This document shows positions 38,101 through 47,500 of a DNA stretch of 55,053 nt, in pieces. Source of the DNA: an uncultured Parabacteroides sp. (GTDB taxonomy: Bacteria > Bacteroidota > Bacteroidia > Bacteroidales > Tannerellaceae). Where the stretch lies: NCBI RefSeq assembly GCF_902493135.1, contig NZ_CABUOD010000029.1, forward strand, positions 1 through 55,053, read 5' to 3'. Every line of letters begins with the position of its first letter. Position 1 is the first letter of the stretch. Made by a program: the position numbers and the translations under genes. The notes under the pieces were generated by a model that made no database searches, was not told the origin of the DNA, and saw only the letters and a program-made list of their open reading frames with translations.

Positions 38101-38391
38101 CTGAGTAGTGTAACCAATGAAAGAGATCTGAATAATATCTCCATTTTTTACACCTTCCAATGTGAAATTACCATCCATGTCGGTGATGTTTCCATTGGTT
38201 GTTCCTTTCACTACGACTGATGCTCCGGCAACGGGGCCCAGATCATCTTCCACAGTGCCCGTAACTTTCCCGCTTTGCTGGGAAATGTTCATGCTTTGCT
38301 TGGCTGGCATTGTTTCTGCAAATATACTTGCAGGGAAACAAGTGGCACCTGCCAGCAAGATTAAGCTGATAGGTTTAAAATTTTTCAACAT
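35155..38391 (-). CDS. SusC-like TonB-dependent outer-membrane transporter (pair 1)
   Basis: The 1078-residue protein has a signal peptide (about 25 residues) and a carboxypeptidase-D-like domain (about 42-118, GPVAGASVVVKGTTNGNITD). A plug follows with EEVVVVGYGVQKK and LLLVDGVETEDLS, SVSVLKDAASASIYGARA, then a 22-strand barrel ending SFGINVTF. There is no N-terminal STN domain, so direct signalling to an anti-sigma factor is not expected. Its leader and first 150 residues closely resemble those of pair 2 and pair 3. Transcription would start inside the putative invertible segment 38546-38890 in the present orientation. Confidence 0.95.
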   Translation of the reverse strand: MLKNFKPISLILLAGATCFPASIFAETMPAKQSMNISQQSGKVTGTVEDDLGPVAGASVVVKGTTNGNITDMDGNFTLEGVKNGDIIQISFIGYTTQEIKYTGQSTLQIKLAEDTQKLEEVVVVGYGVQKKVNLTGAVGIADGDVLEDRPIGNIAQGLQGVVPNLNIDFASGDPTASTTFNIRGTTSLNGGSALLLVDGVETEDLSLLNPQDIESVSVLKDAASASIYGARAAFGVVLITTKKGKKAQKVQVNYNNNLSWSKASRLPDGISSDKWLRTMNVAGKNSNAMTWSDELINAVDAYIAGTGPSSFPATDGQITAVGEWAYAGNTDWFEEMYQPSFMQQHNASISGGSEKSTYYGSIGYKGQDGLLRHGTDEYRRINMTFNYSTQVTKWLELTFRTKYNRNTSNTPDVKDYMGESAHYEVYRSMPWVPMYTANGDWAGIGGSGFNYNYVGRMALAGRDKMNSDDMWYTAAFNLTPIAGLSIKGDYTGNKYYENQTNNVKTLYQTNPDGSQSSVAGSPNKMTEARYNTTYQALNIYADYKKSFNDVHNFGLMVGYNQESKKTNNLSVMTQSLFNNDKPIIDLANTSRLPTFSGTIWAVQGAFFRLNYDYKQRYLLEVNGRYDGSSKYASGDRWGFFPSVSAGWRISEEPFFEPARNLFDNLKLRASYGGLGNQVTDGNFQYLSYLNSKTLSYLINGQMAGALTAPTLASSNITWEKVYTTNVGLDWTMLNGRLTGSFDYYIRDTKDMVVRRTYPAVLGTTGGKENLADMRTKGMELSITWNDNIENVAGSPLNYSIGVGISDNTSEITRYDNPTMSLNETYYKGMKIGEIWGYETEGFIQNAAEAAEMADRQSFISTTWIPGDIKYADLNGDGKINQGNNRVGDSGDRKIIGNNTPRYNFNLNLGGSWKGFDLRLFFQGTMKRDIWLDSPIFWGYDGVWSSCLNDYHVDNSWSETNTNAYYPVPLFNNRSKKVQTKYLQNGAYIRLKDVTLSYTIPKTLTSRIGIQQLKVYVSGQNLWEATGLYKYLDPDVVGSRNTSTTKNGSTTTVGSLATEAGGRVYPFTRSYSFGINVTF

Positions 38392-38527
38392 AATTTGTGT
38401 CTTATATTTAATTGAAAGAATGCTCTTTTAATTAAAAAAATGGCGCTTGTTATCGCTTTTCTACATCATGTATACAAAACGTTAGAGTTTTTTAGCTTTT
38501 GCGTATAGTGTTTATCTGTGTTTGTAT

Positions 38528-38545
38528 TTAGTTCTAAAAGAACTC
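38528..38545. repeat. left inverted repeat of the putative inversion switch
   Basis: TTAGTTCTAAAAGAACTC, containing the dyad AGTTC-N5-GAACT. It is the exact reverse complement of 38891-38908. It lies in the leader of susC pair 1, 137 bases before the start. From memory, the motif AGTTC-N5-GAACT is the class of site used at invertible promoters of SusC-like genes in Bacteroides fragilis. Confidence 0.8.
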
Positions 38546-38890
38546 CGCTCATTTCATATCGGTGTCAAAGATATAAAATTTTTCAGTTACACTGTTATTT
38601 TTCTTAAAATAATACGTAGAAGTCTCTTTTTTAACATTCTGTCCTTTTGAGCTTATACGGATATTTCCCTGTTTATCAATATAATATCTCTATCGAAAAT
38701 ACGTGGCTTCATAAAAATAGATAAATAAAAAAACAGGGTCGAACTGCAGTTAATTTGTCAACAAAAGTAAATTAAAAAGACGTATGCATTTTAAGTAATT
38801 ATCACATAATAGATCTGCAATCATCGCAATATGCTAATATTCAAAATCTTACTAATATAAGATTGAAGCGTATCAAGGCAAAAAATACCA
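38546..38890. promoter_or_regulatory. putative invertible promoter segment (inverton)
   Basis: The 345-base segment is AT-rich with no gene. It holds the only consensus -7 element of the gap (minus strand, 38566-38573). On the + strand I see no TAnnTTTG in it or downstream of it before the susC pair 2 start. In this orientation the promoter would drive pair 1; after inversion the -7 element would fall at 38863-38870 and drive pair 2. Confidence 0.65.
38566..38573 (-). promoter_or_regulatory. -7 element of susC pair 1
   Basis: TATCTTTG on the minus strand, 20 bases inside the left inverted repeat. The predicted RNA would start near 38559 and run through that repeat. No good -33 element at 19 bases. 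Confidence 0.6.
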
Positions 38891-38908
38891 GAGTTCTTTT
38901 AGAACTAA
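38891..38908. repeat. right inverted repeat of the putative inversion switch
   Basis: GAGTTCTTTTAGAACTAA, the exact reverse complement of 38528-38545. It lies 106 bases before the susC pair 2 start. Identity ends exactly at 18 bases on both sides. Confidence 0.8.
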
Positions 38909-39014
38909 TATCATTTTGAACACAAAACGCAAAGACGTGATGAACCTGCTTATTTCATTAAAGAAGTTATTATGAAGATCATAGTAATACTTTCAATTTA
39001 ATAAAACACAAATT

Positions 39015-42000
39015 ATGTTTAAAAGAATCAGACCTATCAGCTTAATCTTGTTGGCTGGAGCGTTTTCTTTCCCTAAAAGCGCTTGGGCCGAACCGACTAT
39101 AGTCGGAGAAAGCACGAACATTTCCCAACAGAGTGGAAAATGTTCAGGTATTGTAGAAGATGATTTCGGACCTGTTGCCGGAGCGTCTGTGATTGTAAAA
39201 GGAACCACCAATGGCATTATGACCGACATGGATGGTAATTTTACATTGGAAGGTGTAAAAAAAGGGGATATCATCGTGATTTCTTTCATCGGTTACACGA
39301 CTCAGGAAATCCCCTTTACCGGACAATCTTCTCTTCGTGTTAAATTAGCAGAAGATACTCAAAAATTGGATGAAGTTGTTGTCGTCGGTTTCGGTACTCA
39401 GAAAAAAGTTAATTTGACAGGTGCTGTCGGAACAGTCAATTCGGAAGCGTTGGAATCCCGTCCTGTACAGAACGCAACACAAGCCTTGCAAGGATTGGTA
39501 CCGGGCTTGCAAATATCATCTTCCGGTGGTGCTCTTGATAAGACTGCGGATATCAATATTCGTGGTACGGCAACTATTGGCGAAGGCTCTTCCGGTGGAC
39601 CGTTAATATTGATCGATGGAATGGAAGGAGATATCAATACGATCAATCCTCAGGACATTGAGAATATTTCAGTACTGAAGGATGCGGCAGCCTCTTCCAT
39701 TTATGGTTCTCGAGCTCCGTTCGGTGTGATTTTGGTTACAACCAAGAGCGGTAAGTCTGGTAAACCGGTGATTAACTATAATAATAGTTTCCGTTGGAAT
39801 GATCCGGTGAAAACTCCTAACCAGATGGATTCTTATACGTTTGCCACTTATTATAATGATGCGGCTATCAATGCAGGGCAGAACCCGCATTTCGATGCTG
39901 AGCATTTGCAGCGTATTAAAGACTATCAGACAGGAAAGATAACAAGTCCTATTCCTGCGAATGGAAAATATTGGGCGGACGGGTATAACGAAGGTAATGC
40001 CAACACAGACTGGTATGACGCCTTATATCGTAGTTGGGCTTTTTCACAGGAGCATAATTTCAGTATAAGCGGCGGTGCCGAAAAGATCAGTTATTACGCG
40101 TCTTTAAACTATTTGGATCAAAATGGTTTGATGAAATTTAACGAGGATACGTATGACCGTTATACCGCGACAGGTAAGATTAATATGACGATGACCGATT
40201 GGGCTAAGTTGAGCTACAGTACTCGTTTTACACGTACTGATTTTGCCCGTCCGGCAGATTTGACAGACGATTTGTATTATAATCTGGCTCGTCAAGGATG
40301 GCCTACGCTGCCATTGTATGATGAGAACGGATATTTGTATTCTTCTCCTTCTCCGGCATTGGGGTTACGGGATGGTGGACGTGACAAAACGCAAGCAGAT
40401 AACTTATATCAGCAGGCGACTTTGATTTTGGAACCGATCAAGAACTGGATTACGCATGTAGATTTTAATTATCGTATCAGATCTGAAAACCGTCATTGGG
40501 ATGCACAATATACATATAATCACGATGTGGATGGAAATCCTGTGATTTATGATACCGGATCGAATGTCCATGAGGATTATTTGAAGGAGAATTATATGAA
40601 TATCAATGCTTATACCGAATATACCTATAACATGGATTCCGGTCATAATTTTAAAGGAATGGTCGGTTTCCAGAGTGAACGTATGTCACAGACAAAGTTC
40701 GGTCTGCAACGTGATGGTATCATTGTCCCTTCCTTGCCGGAAGTAGATATTACAAGCGGTTTAAATTATAACGGCGGGTTGGTGACACCTTCTGTCAACG
40801 GTTCTCGTTACCGTTGGACAACGGCCGGTTTCTTCGGACGTATCAACTATGATTATCAGGGACGCTATCTGGCTGAAGTAAACCTGCGTTATGACGGAAC
40901 TTCCCGTTTCCGTGAAGATCAGCGATGGAATTGGTTCCCCTCTTTTTCCGTGGGTTGGAATATTGCACGCGAAAGCTTCTGGAATGATTGGGCTGAATAT
41001 GTCGGAACACTGAAACTACGTGGCTCATACGGTGAACTGGGTAACCAGAATACAACAGAATGGTATCCTACTTACCGCGTCTTGAAAGTAACGGCAAGTG
41101 GTGGCGATTGGTTGCAGAATAATGCGAAGCCGAATATTGCGACTGTACCGGCCTTGATCAGTTCCACACTGGGATGGGAGCGTGTCCGTAACTGGAATAT
41201 CGGTTTTGATTTTGGAGCTTTGAACAATCGTTTGACCGGTTCTTTCGATTATTATTCCCGTAAAACATTGAATATGGTTGGACCGGCTCCCGAACTTCCT
41301 GCTATTTTAGGATTGGATGTCCCGAAAACGAATAATACCGACTTGAAGACTTATGGTTTCGACTTGAATATTTCTTGGCAGGACCGGTTGAAAAATGGTT
41401 TAGGGTATGGTGTGAAGTTTATTTTATCCGATGCACAGACGGAAATTACACGTTATCCGAACCCGACAGGTACACTGGACAAATATAATGCCGGGCGTAA
41501 GATGGGTGAGATTTGGGGATATGAAACGATCGGTATTGCAAAAACTCAGGATGAAATGAACCAACATCTCGCGACATTACCTAACGGCGGACAGAATGCG
41601 ATCGGTTCGGGTTCGAACTGGGGAGCCGGTGACATCATGTACAAGGATCTGAATGGAGATGGCAAGATTGATAACGGTGGCAATAAACTGGATGATCATG
41701 GTGATATGAAGGTGATCGGTAACGACATGCCTCGTTTTCAGTTCGGTTTGGATTTGAATGCCGATTGGAAAGGTTTCGACATTCGTGCTTTCTTCCAGGG
41801 TGTGATGAAGCGTGATTACTGGCAAGGTAGCGCTTACTTCTGGGGAGTCGGCGGTACGGGCATCTGGCACTCAACCGGATTCGTAGAACATGCGGACTAT
41901 TTCAGGGCCGAAGCTTCCAATGATTTGGCGGTAAATACGGATTCTTATTATCCGCGTCCTGTTTTTGACGATTCTAAAAACACGCAAAAACAGACTCGTT

Positions 42001-42245
42001 ATTTGCAAAATGCGGCTTATATCCGTCTGAAAAACGTTCAATTGGGATATACATTGCCTTCAACATTGACAAATAAAATTTATCTGAATAAGGTCCGTTT
42101 CTTCATCTCTGGTGAAAACCTGTGGACGGGTACTTCTTTGGCTAATATGTTTGATCCTGAAACGGTTAGTGGTGGAAAGGATAAGAATGGTAATGCTTAT
42201 CCTTTGTCTAAAACAGTTTCTTTTGGTTTGAGTGTAACTTTATAA
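39015..42245 (+). CDS. SusC-like TonB-dependent outer-membrane transporter (pair 2)
   Basis: The 1076-residue protein starts MFKRIRPISLILLAGAFSF, a signal peptide like that of pair 1. It then has the carboxypeptidase-D-like domain (GPVAGASVIVKGTTNGIMTD), the plug (DEVVVVGFGTQKKVNLTGAVG, LILIDGMEGDINTINPQDIE, LKDAAASSIYGSRAPFGV) and a barrel ending SFGLSVTL. It has no STN domain. Both susC leaders end ACACAAATTATG. No -7 element was found upstream, so it is probably silent unless the segment 38546-38890 is inverted. susD follows after 10 bases. Confidence 0.95.
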   Translation: MFKRIRPISLILLAGAFSFPKSAWAEPTIVGESTNISQQSGKCSGIVEDDFGPVAGASVIVKGTTNGIMTDMDGNFTLEGVKKGDIIVISFIGYTTQEIPFTGQSSLRVKLAEDTQKLDEVVVVGFGTQKKVNLTGAVGTVNSEALESRPVQNATQALQGLVPGLQISSSGGALDKTADINIRGTATIGEGSSGGPLILIDGMEGDINTINPQDIENISVLKDAAASSIYGSRAPFGVILVTTKSGKSGKPVINYNNSFRWNDPVKTPNQMDSYTFATYYNDAAINAGQNPHFDAEHLQRIKDYQTGKITSPIPANGKYWADGYNEGNANTDWYDALYRSWAFSQEHNFSISGGAEKISYYASLNYLDQNGLMKFNEDTYDRYTATGKINMTMTDWAKLSYSTRFTRTDFARPADLTDDLYYNLARQGWPTLPLYDENGYLYSSPSPALGLRDGGRDKTQADNLYQQATLILEPIKNWITHVDFNYRIRSENRHWDAQYTYNHDVDGNPVIYDTGSNVHEDYLKENYMNINAYTEYTYNMDSGHNFKGMVGFQSERMSQTKFGLQRDGIIVPSLPEVDITSGLNYNGGLVTPSVNGSRYRWTTAGFFGRINYDYQGRYLAEVNLRYDGTSRFREDQRWNWFPSFSVGWNIARESFWNDWAEYVGTLKLRGSYGELGNQNTTEWYPTYRVLKVTASGGDWLQNNAKPNIATVPALISSTLGWERVRNWNIGFDFGALNNRLTGSFDYYSRKTLNMVGPAPELPAILGLDVPKTNNTDLKTYGFDLNISWQDRLKNGLGYGVKFILSDAQTEITRYPNPTGTLDKYNAGRKMGEIWGYETIGIAKTQDEMNQHLATLPNGGQNAIGSGSNWGAGDIMYKDLNGDGKIDNGGNKLDDHGDMKVIGNDMPRFQFGLDLNADWKGFDIRAFFQGVMKRDYWQGSAYFWGVGGTGIWHSTGFVEHADYFRAEASNDLAVNTDSYYPRPVFDDSKNTQKQTRYLQNAAYIRLKNVQLGYTLPSTLTNKIYLNKVRFFISGENLWTGTSLANMFDPETVSGGKDKNGNAYPLSKTVSFGLSVTL

Positions 42246-42255
42246 ATTAGGAATA

Positions 42256-44256
42256 ATGATGAAACAGATAAATATATTAAAACAGATTGCAGGTGTCGCT
42301 ATATTGGGCTTGTTTTGCTCCTGCAACGACTATTTGGACCAGACTCCGATGTCCACTATTTCACCGGAGAACTATCTGAACGAAGAGTCACAGCTGGAGG
42401 CTTATGCAAATGGTTTGTATAAAGATGTTTTGCCTTCACATGGGAACTGGAGTTACGGTACGTTCGGAGACGACCAGCATACGGATAATCAGGCTTATGT
42501 GAATTATAACAACCGCTTTTTGCCGGGACAATGGAAGACTTTGCAGAGCCAGAAGACTGATGATGATCCCTACAAATTCAAGTTCATCTATAGTTGCAAT
42601 TATTTCCTTGAAAATGTTTTGGGAAAGACTATTGTCGGTAATGCTGCAAATATAAACCAGTATATCGGGGAAATTTATTTCTTGCGTGCTTATGAGTACT
42701 TCAAGCGTTATCAGACTTATGGCGATTTCCCGATTGTGCGTAATACATTGCCGGACCAGATGGAACCCCTGATAGCCGCAAGCCAGCGTGCTCCGCGCAA
42801 TGAGGTGGCTCGGTTTATAATATCCGATTTGGATTCCGCTATTATGCTGATGGGTAACAGTTCAGGAAAGAGAACTCGTATATCTAAAGAAGTTGCTTTG
42901 CTGGTCAAGTCTCGCGTTGCTTTGTTCGAAGGTACTTGGCTGAAATACTTTAAAAATACGGCTTTTGTCCCGAACGGACCCGAATGGCCTGGAAAAGCAA
43001 AATCCTATAATGCAAATTATCAGTATCCTTCGGGCGATATCGACAAAGAGATCGAGTATTTTCTGAATTTAGCAGTCGATGCAGCCAAACAGGTTGCCGA
43101 CGGAATTACGTTGGTTGAAAATACGGGCAAGGTACAGCAGGATGCTTCGGAACCTGCCAATCCTTATATGGATATGTTTTCGGCAGAGGATATGTCAACT
43201 TATCCGGAAGTCATGTTATGGCGTCAATATAACCAAGGACTGGGGATTGTCCATTGCGTGGTCGTAGGTGCCCAGCGTGGTGATTATGGGGTTGGTGTGA
43301 CTCGAGGCATGGTCGAAGGGTTCCTGATGGCTAATGGTCTGCCTATTTATGCACCCGGCAGCGGCTATCATGGCGATGAAACAATTGCCGATGTCCGTAA
43401 AGACCGTGATTCCCGTTTGACAATCTTCCTGAAAGAACCGGGACAGAAAAATATCTTATATGAAGCTGTAGAGGGTACTCATGCCGAGCCTATCGAGACT
43501 GTTCCGAATGTTTTGGCTGGTGACGCAGCGAAGGCATATTCTACCGGTTATGCGTTGCGTAAGGGGGGTAGCTTCGATCAGAAGCAATGTGGCAATGGTA
43601 CTAATTATACCGGATCCATCACTTTCCGTGGAGTGGAAGCCATGTTGAATTATATGGAAGCTTATTATGAATTGCATGGAACATTGGATGCTGTCGCACA
43701 AGGGTATTGGAGAGTTATCCGTGAACGTGCATTAGTCGATCCGGATTTCAATAAAACTATTGCCGCAACAGATGTTTCGAAGGAAGCATTAAACGACTGG
43801 GGTGCATATTCTGCCGGACAATTGGTTAATCCGACATTATATAATATCCGCCGTGAACGTCGGTGTGAATTGATGGCCGAAGGACTACGCTATATGGATC
43901 TGCGTCGTTGGAGATCCATGGATCAGATGATCAGTACGCCTTATCATATCGAAGGAATGAAGATCTGGGGAAGTATGCAGAATTGGTATATCGACCCGAC
44001 GACAAATCAGTCTTTGATCGTGTACGGTCTTGATAATCCAAAATCAAATATGTCTTCTCCGGATGTCAGCAAATATATTCGTCCATATGAAAAATTGGCT
44101 AATTCGCTGGCGAAGGATGGATATAAATGGGCGATGGCACATTATCTGACTCCGATCAACATTCAGCATTTCGATATAACGGGCGGCGGCACGGAATCTC
44201 CGTTGTATCAAAATCCGTATTGGCCGACAGTCCCCAATATGCCTGCTGAAAAGTAG
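42256..44256 (+). CDS. SusD-like surface lipoprotein (pair 2)
   Basis: The 666-residue protein starts MMKQINILKQIAGVAILGLF and has the acylated Cys in LFCSCNDYLDQTP. SusD domains are seen in YFLRAYEYFKRYQTYGDFPIV and IRRERRCELMAEGLRYMDLRRWRSM (each quoted in part of the conserved region). The ATG at 42259 is an equally good start. It is longer than the pair 1 protein, and its closing residues differ, so the two pairs probably bind different ligands. It forms an operon with the preceding susC. Confidence 0.94.
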   Translation: MMKQINILKQIAGVAILGLFCSCNDYLDQTPMSTISPENYLNEESQLEAYANGLYKDVLPSHGNWSYGTFGDDQHTDNQAYVNYNNRFLPGQWKTLQSQKTDDDPYKFKFIYSCNYFLENVLGKTIVGNAANINQYIGEIYFLRAYEYFKRYQTYGDFPIVRNTLPDQMEPLIAASQRAPRNEVARFIISDLDSAIMLMGNSSGKRTRISKEVALLVKSRVALFEGTWLKYFKNTAFVPNGPEWPGKAKSYNANYQYPSGDIDKEIEYFLNLAVDAAKQVADGITLVENTGKVQQDASEPANPYMDMFSAEDMSTYPEVMLWRQYNQGLGIVHCVVVGAQRGDYGVGVTRGMVEGFLMANGLPIYAPGSGYHGDETIADVRKDRDSRLTIFLKEPGQKNILYEAVEGTHAEPIETVPNVLAGDAAKAYSTGYALRKGGSFDQKQCGNGTNYTGSITFRGVEAMLNYMEAYYELHGTLDAVAQGYWRVIRERALVDPDFNKTIAATDVSKEALNDWGAYSAGQLVNPTLYNIRRERRCELMAEGLRYMDLRRWRSMDQMISTPYHIEGMKIWGSMQNWYIDPTTNQSLIVYGLDNPKSNMSSPDVSKYIRPYEKLANSLAKDGYKWAMAHYLTPINIQHFDITGGGTESPLYQNPYWPTVPNMPAEK

Positions 44257-44282
44257 CAATTAAGTTAACATAGAGTATTTTT

Positions 44283-44326
44283 GCAGCCTCTTGTTCCTGC
44301 CGAAGGGAATGAGAGGCTGCTTTTTT
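44283..44326 (+). terminator. terminator of the second susC/susD operon
   Basis: GCAGCCTCT pairs with AGAGGCTGC over a 20-base loop and is followed by six T residues. The rest of the gap to 44568 is AT-rich leader without a gene; it shares AGAAGTCTCTTTTTT (44447-44461) with 38618-38632. Confidence 0.88.
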
Positions 44327-44568
44327 ATTTTTTGTTTTTAACGCTTAAATACTGTTATATCTAAAACAGCTGTTCTTTTTATCCATCCACTTATCCGGTA
44401 TTGTTTTTAATACGCCCTATGCGAGAAATAGTTTTAAAGATAGAAAAGAAGTCTCTTTTTTGAAAAGTTAAATACAAAACAACTTCTCTTTTTTTGTGTT
44501 ACATATATCAAAAAAGACGTTGGTTTCAGCCAAGACATGTATCATAAATTAAACAAAAAACATCAGTT

Positions 44569-47500
44569 ATGTTGAAAAGAATTAAGCCTGTCAGCATGGT
44601 TTTGCTTGCGAGCTCGTTATGTTTCTCCGGGAATATATACGCAGCTTCAAGTGCAGGTAATCCGAACACTGACATTTCCCAGCAAAATGCAAAAGTAACG
44701 GGAGTCGTCGAAGATGCTTTAGGACCGGTTGCCGGCGCGTCTGTTGTCATAAAAGGAACCACCAACGGGACAATGACCGATATGGATGGTAACTTCACGC
44801 TTGATGGGGTAAAAAAAGGAGACATTATCCAAATATCCTTTATCGGTTACGCCACACAGGAAATCCCTTATACAGGACAAGCCTCATTGTCCGTACATCT
44901 TGAAGAAGACACGCAGAAACTGGATGAAGTAGTCGTGACTGCTTTGGGCATGAAGCGTGACAAGAAAGCGTTGGGCTATGCCATGCAGGAATTGAAGGGA
45001 GACGAGTTGTTGTCTTCCCGCGAACCGAATCTGGCCAATTCGCTGTCCGGCAAAGTTTCCGGTTTGCAGATCGTCCGCTCCAGCAACGGGGTGGGAGGTT
45101 CTTCGAAGATCGTGCTCCGTGGTAACAGTTCGTTGACCGGCAGCAATCAGCCGCTGATTGTGGTGGACGGTACGCCGATGGATAACTTCACAGGCGGTGT
45201 GGACGATGTCTGGGGGAATTCCGGAGCCGATATGGGGAACGGGCTTTCCGATATCAACCCCGAAGACATCGAATCGATGACGGTCCTGAAAGGCGCCTCG
45301 GCTGCCGCTCTTTACGGTTCTCGTGCCGGTAACGGCGTGATTCTGATCACGACCAAATCTGGACGGAAAAACGAAGGTCTGGGGATTACGGTGAATGCCG
45401 GTATCACGGCCGAATCTATTTTCCTGAAACCGGATATGCAAAACAGCTTCGGACAAGGTTCGGTCGGCGTTTACGACAACCAGTCCCGCTTGAGCTGGGG
45501 GCCGAAAGCGGAAGGACAGACGGTGACGGACTGGCTCGGACGCCAGGTGCCTCTTCGGACATATGACAATATCGATGCCTTCTTCCATACCGGGACCTCT
45601 TTTAACGAAGGCGTCAGTTTCCAGCAGAATATCAACGGGACTTCCGTCTTTGCTTCTATCAATCGTTCGGATGATGCCGGCATCACACCGGAGTCGAAGC
45701 TGAATAAGACGAACATCACGTTGCGTGCCACCACGTTCCTCGATAAGGAGGAGAAATGGAAGGTGGATGCCAAGGTGAACTATATCAATATGAATGCCCA
45801 CAATCGCCCGATCCAGGGTGTGAACCCGTCGAATGCGTTCAGTACGATCTACGGCCTGCCTCGCTCCCTGAATGTCAAGGAATTTAAGAACAGTGTGGAC
45901 GAAGAAGGCAATATGATCTGGTGGGACGCGTCCAAGAACCCGCAGGAAAACCCGTACTGGGTGACCAAATACCGCCAGAATAACGATACCCGTAACCGTC
46001 TTTTGGGAAATGTATCGTTGAAGTATGCGCCGACCGATTGGTTCGATATCGAACTGCGGGGCGGCACCGACTATTATACGACAACCAAGAACGAGAAGGT
46101 CTATGCCGGTGGTAACACCTCGCCACGCGGCCTGTATAACGAAGGTTCCGAAACTTTCTACGAAAACAACTACAGTTTCCTGGCCACCGCACGCAAAGAC
46201 AACCTGCTGGACCGCCTGGGTGGTTTCGTGACATTCGGTGGTAACCTGATGATGCAGCAAAGAAACAAGATGAACGCTTCGGCCGGCGAATTGCTGGTCC
46301 CGAACCTTTTCTCCCTGAACAACGGTATTAATAAACCGACCGTAACCTCCGAGCTGATCCGGCGGAAGATGAACTCCCTTTACGGATCGTTGCAGCTGAA
46401 CTGGGACGGCTACCTGTTCCTGGATGTGACAGCCCGTAACGACTGGTCGTCCACGATGTCTAAAGCCAACCGCTCTTATTTCTATCCTTCGGTCAGCCTC
46501 TCCGGCGTGATCTCGGACATGCTGCCCAAGATCGGCGGAAGCATGCCGGAATGGTTCACCTTTGCGAAGGTGAGAGCTTCTTATGCGGAAGTCGGTAATG
46601 ATCTCGATCCGTATCAGCTGTACAACAATTACACGGTGGGAAAGGACGAAAACGGCAACACGACGGCTGCTCCCGGACAGATCCTGTTTGACTCGAGTGT
46701 ACGAAGCGAGTTGATCAAATCCTGGGAAGCCGGCTTCGACGTGCGTTTCCTGCAGAACCGCTTGGGGCTGGATTTCGCCTGGTATAAGACGAATGCGACC
46801 CGCCAGTTGCTGAACCTGCCGCTCGACCCGTTTGCCGGGTATAGTTCCCGCAAGGTGAACGCCGGTAATATCCAGAACGAAGGTCTGGAAATATCGCTGA
46901 ACGGCGCCATCTTCCAGAGCCACGACCCGCAGGGATTCAACTGGAATGCGACAGCCCAGTTCTCCTTGAACCGCAATAAGATCATCGACCTGTATCCGGG
47001 CGTGACGCTTTATGACATCAAGACATTGGATGCGATCCAGATCGTGGCGGCGCAGGGCAGTTATTACGGTGATATATACGGACAGACCTTCCTGCGTGTG
47101 ACGGACAAGGACAGTCCGCATTATGGCAAGGTGATTGTGGGAGACGACGGTCTGCCGCTGATCTCGACCGAAAAGAGCAAGGTGGGGAACCAAAGTCCGG
47201 ACTGGATGCTGGGTTTGACGAACAGTTTTTCATATAAAGGGTTTAACCTGAGTTTTCTGGTCGACTTCCGTATCGGCGGCGACATCTATTCGGCAACAGC
47301 TTCCAGCTTGTTTGTCCGGGGGAATGCAGCCGGAACGGTTGTGAACGGCGAACGTCAGGATTTTGTCGTGCCTAACACGGTGGTCCGGAAAGACGGGGGA
47401 TATGTGGAAAACAATGTCCCGGTCACCCACCAGAACTATTGGGAACGGATCGGGTCGACCGGCAATTACGGTTTGCCGGAAGTCTTCACGTATGACGCGA

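Noticed and set aside
44884..47193. Long open frame on the minus strand (769 codons)
   Set aside because: It lies fully within susC pair 3 and its product has no recognisable motif; it is an artefact of GC-rich codon use.
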